Assembly: GCF_005280195.1 (NCBI RefSeq)
Contig: NZ_SZPR01000010.1
Location: 152,912-216,911 of the forward strand
Length of the DNA: 64,000 nucleotides
Source of the DNA: Streptomyces galbus
GTDB taxonomy: Bacteria; Actinomycetota; Actinomycetes; Streptomycetales; Streptomycetaceae
Direction of reading: 5' to 3'
The notes beneath the pieces were generated by a model, which made no database searches, had not been told where the DNA came from, and saw only the letters and a program-made list of their open reading frames with translations. The translations under genes and the position numbers were made by a program. Below, piece after piece: positions 62,801 to 64,000 of this stretch; the first letter of the stretch is position 1; the number at the start of each line of letters is the position of its first letter.

Positions 62801-64000
62801 CGCCCGTCCCGCCCGCCCCCGCCGCCGCGCGGCCCGCGCCCTCGGCCGAGGTCGCCGCGGCCGCCCCGGCACCGGCCGGGAGCACCGCCCAGCCCCCGGC
62901 GACGGCCGCCGTCGCCCGGCGACCGGAGAGCGCGCCGGCCCCGGCCCCCGCGGCGCACGCCGCCTCCGCCGACGTACTGGAGAGCGAACTCGTGGAAGAC
63001 GAACAGCCCACCCCCGCGCCCGATCGGCTCTCCTCGCTGATCGCCGACCACCTGGCGCTCCACGACGATTACCTGCACGGCCAGTTGGCCAGCGCCCAGC
63101 GGATGATGGGCCTGCTGGAGCGCGCCGACGAGCAGGGCCGCGTCGACGCGGTGCTCCCCGGTGTGGCCTCGGTGAAGGAGCACGGCCTGGCCATCGGGCG
63201 CACGCACCTGCGGGCCAACGAGATCCTGCGGGAGATGGCCGCGCTGGAGATCGGCGCGCTGACGGAGTCCGCGCCCGTGGCGCCGGCCGTCCAGGAGGCC
63301 CCCGCGGCGCCGGCGGCGCTGCCCGCGCCGGAGACTCCGGCCCTCGCCACCGCCCCGGCCGTTCCGCAGGCGCCGGTGGACCAGGCCGCCCCGGCGGCTC
63401 CGCCCGCCCCCGCGCCCGCCCCGGCGGTCCGCACCGAGGCCGTGGCCCCGCAGGCCCCGTCGGCGCCGGTCCCCCCGGCCGTCCCGCAGGGTGAGGGTCA
63501 GGGTCCGTCCGACGACGCGCACCACGACAACGCCCCGTCCGGGACGGGCGCCTCGGCCGACGAGGTCGCCGCCGCCCTGCTCGACGTCGTGTCGCAGAAG
63601 ACCGGCTACCCGGCGGAAATGCTCGACCTCGGCATGGACGTGGAGGCGGACTTGGGCATCGACTCCATCAAGCGCGTCGAGATCATGGGCGTGCTGCAGG
63701 AACAGTTCCCCAGCCCCACCCCGGTCGGCCCCGAACAGCTCGGTGAGCTGCGCACGCTCGGTGAGATCGTGGACTTCGTGCTGAGCCTCGGCGGCTCGAC
63801 CGCCCGGGCGCCCCACGCCGCCGCGGCCACGGTCACCGTCGGTGCCACCGCCACCGCGACGGCCGCCCCCGCGCGGGCCGGCTTCAGCACCGCCGACGTC
63901 GCCTCCGCGCTGCTCGGCATCGTGGCGCAGAAGACCGGCTACCCGGCCGACATGTTGGACCTCGGCATGGACGTCGAGGCCGACCTCGGCATCGACTCCA
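59866..64000 (+). CDS. pfaA: PfaA-like polyunsaturated fatty acid / polyketide synthase (3' end outside window)
   Basis: 1378 residues visible, GTG 59866, no strong ribosome site. Ketosynthase (about 14-460) with active-site C216 in DAACASS, H351 (EAHGTGT) and H391 (IGHTKAAAG); acyltransferase (about 540-850) with S667 in GHSFGE and AFHTPFVGHA; a Pro/Ala-rich linker with a helical segment; then ACP1 (about 1228-1305, Ser1267) and ACP2 from about 1341, whose Ser1378 is the last complete codon. The ACP signature DLGIDSIKRVEIMG with tandem repetition is diagnostic of PUFA synthases (PfaA) and related glycolipid synthases. KR, DH and ER functions would lie to the right. Length unit of the ACP repeat is 111 residues. 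Confidence 0.93.
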   Translation, partial: MNASHASDLDRRLARDPIAIVGLSALYPKSRDLREFWANVVSAADCIEDVPATHWDVSEHYDSDPSAPDKTYSKRGGFIPTVPFNPLEFGLPPNTLEVTDVLQLLSLVVARDLLKDAGADQDWYDASRTGVVLGVTGANQLTQPLSARLQTPVLKEVVRSCGLTERDAEEIAEKFKLAFAPWEENSFPGMLGNVVAGRIANRLDLGGTNMTIDAACASSLGAVKAAVSDLLERRADMMLVGGCDAENTIFMYLCFSKTPAFSKSGLIRPFDADADGTLIGEGIGMLALRRLSDAERDGNRIYAVLRGIGSSSDGRFKSIYAPRKEGQMTALRRAYEDADVSPDSIELFEAHGTGTAVGEATELSALSAVVSESGEEKQYAAVGSVKSQIGHTKAAAGAAGMIKLALALHHKLLPPTINVERPNPAIDWANSPFYVSSRTRPWIRDPRRPRRRAAVSSFGFGGTNFHVVLEEHGDGDDLRVMFPVSRVHLWHEPDVDALARAVEGAEPRTTPAPAGHPRLALVARSDAELAELRTLAVAQLRTRPTADAWSHPKGIHFRAAAASTGKVAALFAGQGSQYVEPGRTAVLALPPLRAAFDAANAAFGEDALPLSRVAFPPPAFDEATRTAQEGALRRTEYAQPAIGALAAGHYRYLTELGFDADGFLGHSFGELAALWAAGALDDATYFALARARGAAMAPPAQSGFDPGAMAAVIASPERVEELLAGFDELVVCNRNAPDQIVVGGATDAVERFVAAAGEAGVRALRLPVSAAFHTPFVGHAVEAFGRAVADAEIREPRRPVYANSPGAAYGSDAEANRRTLVDQLVKPVEFAERVEEMYAAGFRTFVEFGPKNVLTKLVDRILGEREHFAVRLDPGSEGDADLTLKRAVAELAVLGLPLATTDRYVAEPPAEEPVKGMTVPLNGINHVPEARRAAYRDALENGYRIERPVTVPAAAAAPAPVGTSGPGSTPAVTGSGTPAPVPPAPAAARPAPSAEVAAAAPAPAGSTAQPPATAAVARRPESAPAPAPAAHAASADVLESELVEDEQPTPAPDRLSSLIADHLALHDDYLHGQLASAQRMMGLLERADEQGRVDAVLPGVASVKEHGLAIGRTHLRANEILREMAALEIGALTESAPVAPAVQEAPAAPAALPAPETPALATAPAVPQAPVDQAAPAAPPAPAPAPAVRTEAVAPQAPSAPVPPAVPQGEGQGPSDDAHHDNAPSGTGASADEVAAALLDVVSQKTGYPAEMLDLGMDVEADLGIDSIKRVEIMGVLQEQFPSPTPVGPEQLGELRTLGEIVDFVLSLGGSTARAPHAAAATVTVGATATATAAPARAGFSTADVASALLGIVAQKTGYPADMLDLGMDVEADLGIDS
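63550..64000 (+). repeat. Tandem ACP repeat within the synthase
   Basis: Two copies with nearly identical GYPA(E/D)MLDLGMDVEADLGIDS, serine codons at 63664 and 63997, period 333 bp. The last copy is cut by the window edge; more copies probably follow. Confidence 0.9.

Noticed and set aside
59830..63816. A leftward open frame of 1328 codons antisense to the synthase
   Set aside because: GC-rich genes leave long antisense frames. It has no recognisable domains and low-complexity Arg/Gly/Val composition, whereas the rightward frame encodes perfect KS, AT and ACP motifs.

Overview
The window is very GC-rich DNA (roughly 73% by eye) with strong third-position G/C bias, GTG starts, GGAGG ribosome sites and long antisense open frames. 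With secreted glycosidases, sugar ABC transporters that lack their own ATPase, PadR/MarR/GntR/LacI regulators and a PfaA-like synthase, it reads as a Streptomyces (or close actinomycete) chromosome. I saw no rRNA, tRNA, CRISPR array or intact insertion sequence.

Layout. 1-14.7 kb: mixed genes. They are the tail of a fibronectin-III secreted protein, a small anchored surface protein, fadH-padR, two hypothetical or secreted proteins, a PAS/GAF/PP2C phosphatase, a PrmC-like methyltransferase with a divergent MarR, a GNAT/oxidoreductase pair, and a molybdenum-oxidoreductase/flavoreductase pair. 14.8-25.5 kb: an accessory-looking stretch. It has an acetyl xylan esterase-type hydrolase, a secreted TNT-family (NAD-glycohydrolase-like) toxin with a tiny downstream ORF placed like an immunity gene, a secreted alpha/beta hydrolase, a serine beta-lactamase-like enzyme, a divergent MFS exporter/XRE-cupin regulator pair, and an HTH-NB-ARC-TPR STAND protein. 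25.5-30.6 kb: GntR, methyltransferase-PadR, a SnoaL-like protein, a small kinase, and a short Rho paralogue behind a C-rich, G-poor leader. 30.7-39.9 kb: a DD-carboxypeptidase whose 3' end overlaps an antisense mannosyltransferase gene by 277 bp, mptB, an ammonia-releasing set (glutaminase, aspartase, asparaginase) with a FadR-type regulator, and uppP. 40-44.5 kb: crcB-DUF190-crcB with 4-bp overlaps, a 113-bp MITE-like element, an SMP-30 protein with an ArsR-like regulator, a decayed LacI tail, a VOC protein, MarR and SseB.

44.7-53.9 kb is a coherent galactan-utilisation locus. Leftward: two permeases, a binding lipoprotein, a GH42 beta-galactosidase and a secreted GH30 endo-beta-1,6-galactanase-like enzyme. 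Rightward: a LacI repressor. Two copies of the same perfect 16-bp palindrome sit in front of the two divergent units, so the repressor very probably controls both. 54-57.9 kb: NCS1 permease, a small wHTH-like protein, and divergent IclR and AraC regulators.

58.4-64 kb opens a PUFA-synthase-like locus: a free-standing ACP, an overlapping thioesterase, then a giant gene with KS, AT and tandem ACP repeats that runs off the right edge. It is preceded by a 523-bp non-coding region holding a perfect 18-bp palindrome.

The observations I rate highest are the secreted TNT toxin/immunity pair, the PUFA-synthase-like locus with its palindrome, the C-rich rho leader, the paired LacI operators, the MITE-like element, and the shared MarR-type operator core in front of fadH and a distant marR.
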